Positions 62,517-64,000 of a DNA stretch of 64,000 nucleotides are shown here, one piece after another (the first letter of the stretch is position 1; each line of letters starts with the position of its first letter). The DNA comes from Salegentibacter salegens (lineage in GTDB: Bacteria; Bacteroidota; Bacteroidia; Flavobacteriales; Flavobacteriaceae): contig NZ_LT670848.1 in assembly GCF_900142975.1 (NCBI RefSeq), positions 806,001 to 870,000 on the forward strand, written 5' to 3'. A program made the position numbers and the translations under genes. The notes below the pieces were generated by a model. The model had not been told where the DNA came from. It did not search any database and saw nothing but the letters and a program-made list of their open reading frames with translations.

Positions 62517-63661
62517 TGAAGAACCTCTACCTGTTAGACGATGCGATTATTTCTCCATTAGGATTTTCTACTAAAGAAAATATCCAGGCGATACGGGAGG
62601 GAAAATCTGGTTTGCAACTTCAACAAAAACCTGGAATTACCGAAAACCCATTTCCTGCTGGTATTATTGATGATGTCAAATTAAACCAGGCTTTTTTAGA
62701 ATTTGGAAATACTGAAAAGTTTACCAAACTGGAAAAAATGGTCATCCTTGCGGTAAAACAGGTTTTGGATAAAAATAAAAATCTGGATTTAAAAGAAACC
62801 AACCTGATTATTGCTACCACCAAAGGAAATATTAACCTTTTAAAAGAACCAGGTGATTTTCCCGAAAACCGGTTAGAGTTAAGCGAAGTGGGAAAAGTTA
62901 TAGCCAATTTCTTCGGGTTCACCCAAACTCCAATAATTGTTTCCAATGCCTGTATATCTGGAGGCCTGGGTCTCGCGGTGGCAAGAAGATTGGGAAATTC
63001 AGGGAAAATAAAAAATGCCATTGTAGTTGGTGCCGATTTGGCTAGCGATTTTGTGATTTCCGGTTTTAACTCTTTCCAGGCATTAAGCACCAAAACCTGT
63101 AAACCTTTTGCAAAAGATCGTGATGGGATTAACCTGGGGGAGGCGGCCGGGGCAATTTTGGTTAGTTTAAATAAACCCGAAACTTCCGAGAATATTAGTT
63201 TGATTGGTGATGCTTCAGCAAATGATGCTAACCATATTTCGGGACCATCCAGGACCGGAGAAGGCCTGTATAAAAGCATTCAAAAAGCACTGAAAGAAGC
63301 TTCAATTTCCGCAGAAAAAATTGATTTTCTATCGGCTCATGGTACTGCAACTATTTTTAATGATGAGATGGAAAGTATCGCCTTTTACCGTTCTGGTTTA
63401 GAAAACACACCACTTCATAGTTTAAAGGCTTATTATGGGCATACGCTGGGTGCTTCGGGTTTGATAGAGAGTATTGTTACCAAACATTCAATGCTGAATA
63501 ATGAATTATTTACTTCCAAAAATTTTGGGGAATTGGGGGTTTCGAAACCGCTAAATATTATTCAGAAAAATGAGCAGAAGGAAATGAGTTATGCATTGAA
63601 AACCGCATCGGGATTTGGCGGCTGTAACCTGGCTTTAGTTTTTAAAAAGCAAAAGGAATAA
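62516..63661 (+). CDS. Beta-ketoacyl-ACP synthase (KAS I/II-like), flexirubin cluster
   Basis: 381 residues from the ATG at 62516; the open frame extends 9 codons further upstream, but that part overlaps the thioesterase and is unlikely. Thiolase-fold catalytic triad: Cys in IIVSNACISGGLGLAVARR, His in DFLSAHGTATIFNDEMES and His in KAYYGHTLGASGLIES. This Cys-His-His set makes it an active condensing enzyme that extends the polyene chain. Starts with the TAATG overlap, and a small ketosynthase-like gene follows after 1 bp. Confidence 0.88.
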   Translation: MKNLYLLDDAIISPLGFSTKENIQAIREGKSGLQLQQKPGITENPFPAGIIDDVKLNQAFLEFGNTEKFTKLEKMVILAVKQVLDKNKNLDLKETNLIIATTKGNINLLKEPGDFPENRLELSEVGKVIANFFGFTQTPIIVSNACISGGLGLAVARRLGNSGKIKNAIVVGADLASDFVISGFNSFQALSTKTCKPFAKDRDGINLGEAAGAILVSLNKPETSENISLIGDASANDANHISGPSRTGEGLYKSIQKALKEASISAEKIDFLSAHGTATIFNDEMESIAFYRSGLENTPLHSLKAYYGHTLGASGLIESIVTKHSMLNNELFTSKNFGELGVSKPLNIIQKNEQKEMSYALKTASGFGGCNLALVFKKQKE

Positions 63662-63662
63662 A

Positions 63663-64000
63663 ATGTCTAAGGAATTTTACATACAGGATTGGGTTAGAAT
63701 TAAAAATGGAAAAATTTTTAATTCGGAAAAATTGATTTTTGAATCTTCAGAAAAGGATATCAACCTTTTTCTAAAAGCTTGTTATGATTTTTTAGAGATA
63801 CAATATCCTAAATTTCATAAAATGGACGAACTTTCAAAATTGGGAATTCTGGCTTCTGAAATTATTTTCCAAAATAAGCCAACAGAAAATACCGCCCTGG
63901 TAATTTCCAACAATGCCTCCAGTTTGGAAACCGACAGGCAATTTCTGGAAAGTACGAAGACTTTTGCATCACCTTCACTATTTGTGTATACCCTGCCAAA
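63663..64000 (+). CDS. Truncated ketosynthase-like protein (partial, runs off the window)
   Basis: 112 residues visible. ATG at 63663, 1 bp after the previous stop, so translationally linked. The sequence has ELSKLGILASEIIF and ALVISNNASSLETDRQFLE, TFASPSLFVYTLP, resembling the front of thiolase-fold ketosynthases, where the active-site Cys region would be further on. Such short 3-oxoacyl-ACP synthase-like genes are regular members of flexirubin clusters and may act as chain-length or initiation partners. Whether it carries a catalytic Cys lies beyond the window. Confidence 0.7.
   Translation, partial: MSKEFYIQDWVRIKNGKIFNSEKLIFESSEKDINLFLKACYDFLEIQYPKFHKMDELSKLGILASEIIFQNKPTENTALVISNNASSLETDRQFLESTKTFASPSLFVYTLP

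Overview
The window is about 64 kb of AT-rich chromosome from a member of the Flavobacteriaceae (Bacteroidota). Several things point there: promoters with a TAnnTTTG -7 box and few Shine-Dalgarno sites, a type IX secretion (T9SS) C-terminal sorting signal, the lipidated TamL partner of TamB, a RagA/IntDOT-world style tyrosine recombinase, PMT/LAB_N envelope genes, and a flexirubin-type pigment cluster. Gene content resembles marine genera such as Gramella, Salegentibacter or Zunongwangia, but the sequence alone does not settle the genus.

Region 1 (1-10.7 kb, minus strand) is a surface-fibre locus: three small DUF4402-type pilin-like subunits, a PapD-like chaperone, a 2231-residue multidomain adhesin with a T9SS sorting signal, another pilin-like subunit and the start of an usher-like outer-membrane protein cut by the window edge. 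It looks like a Bacteroidota chaperone-usher system combined with a T9SS adhesin. Region 2 (11-24.8 kb) has a DoxX/amidohydrolase pair, an OmpA-like lipoprotein, an acidic lipoprotein, the envelope pair tamB-tamL, a Crp-family regulator and an Old Yellow Enzyme reductase. Region 3 (24.9-43.7 kb) is mostly core metabolism and envelope: an MDR reductase, upp, a stress protein, tRNA-Arg, a three-gene glycosyl-transfer cassette (GT2, LAB_N duplication, ArnT-like), manA, a sugar oxidoreductase/DUF1080 group, a class A beta-lactamase-like enzyme, deoD-deoC, a PAS histidine kinase and a CRTAC1-like lipoprotein. Two copies of a hairpin-forming repeat family sit in convergent gene junctions here.

Region 4 (44-45.8 kb) is a TetR/SDR pair with a duplicated palindromic operator and an odd 264-bp inverted-repeat-bounded tract downstream, which suggests acquisition. 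Region 5 (46.1-53.6 kb) is a complete thiamine operon, thiS-C-tenI-D-E-G-H-F, headed by a TPP riboswitch and closed by a terminator. Region 6 (53.57-56.0 kb) is a small integrative element inserted in the 3' end of tRNA-Pro: matching 16-bp att repeats, candidate integrase arm sites, an integrase, a decayed gene and an element-borne terminator for the tRNA. tRNA-Ser follows.

Region 7 (56.5 kb to the end) is the beginning of a flexirubin/aryl-polyene pigment cluster: a halogenase-like flavoprotein and a divergent tyrosine ammonia-lyase, then ketoreductase (frameshifted here), acyltransferase, hotdog dehydratase, thioesterase, ketosynthase and a truncated ketosynthase-like protein running off the end.
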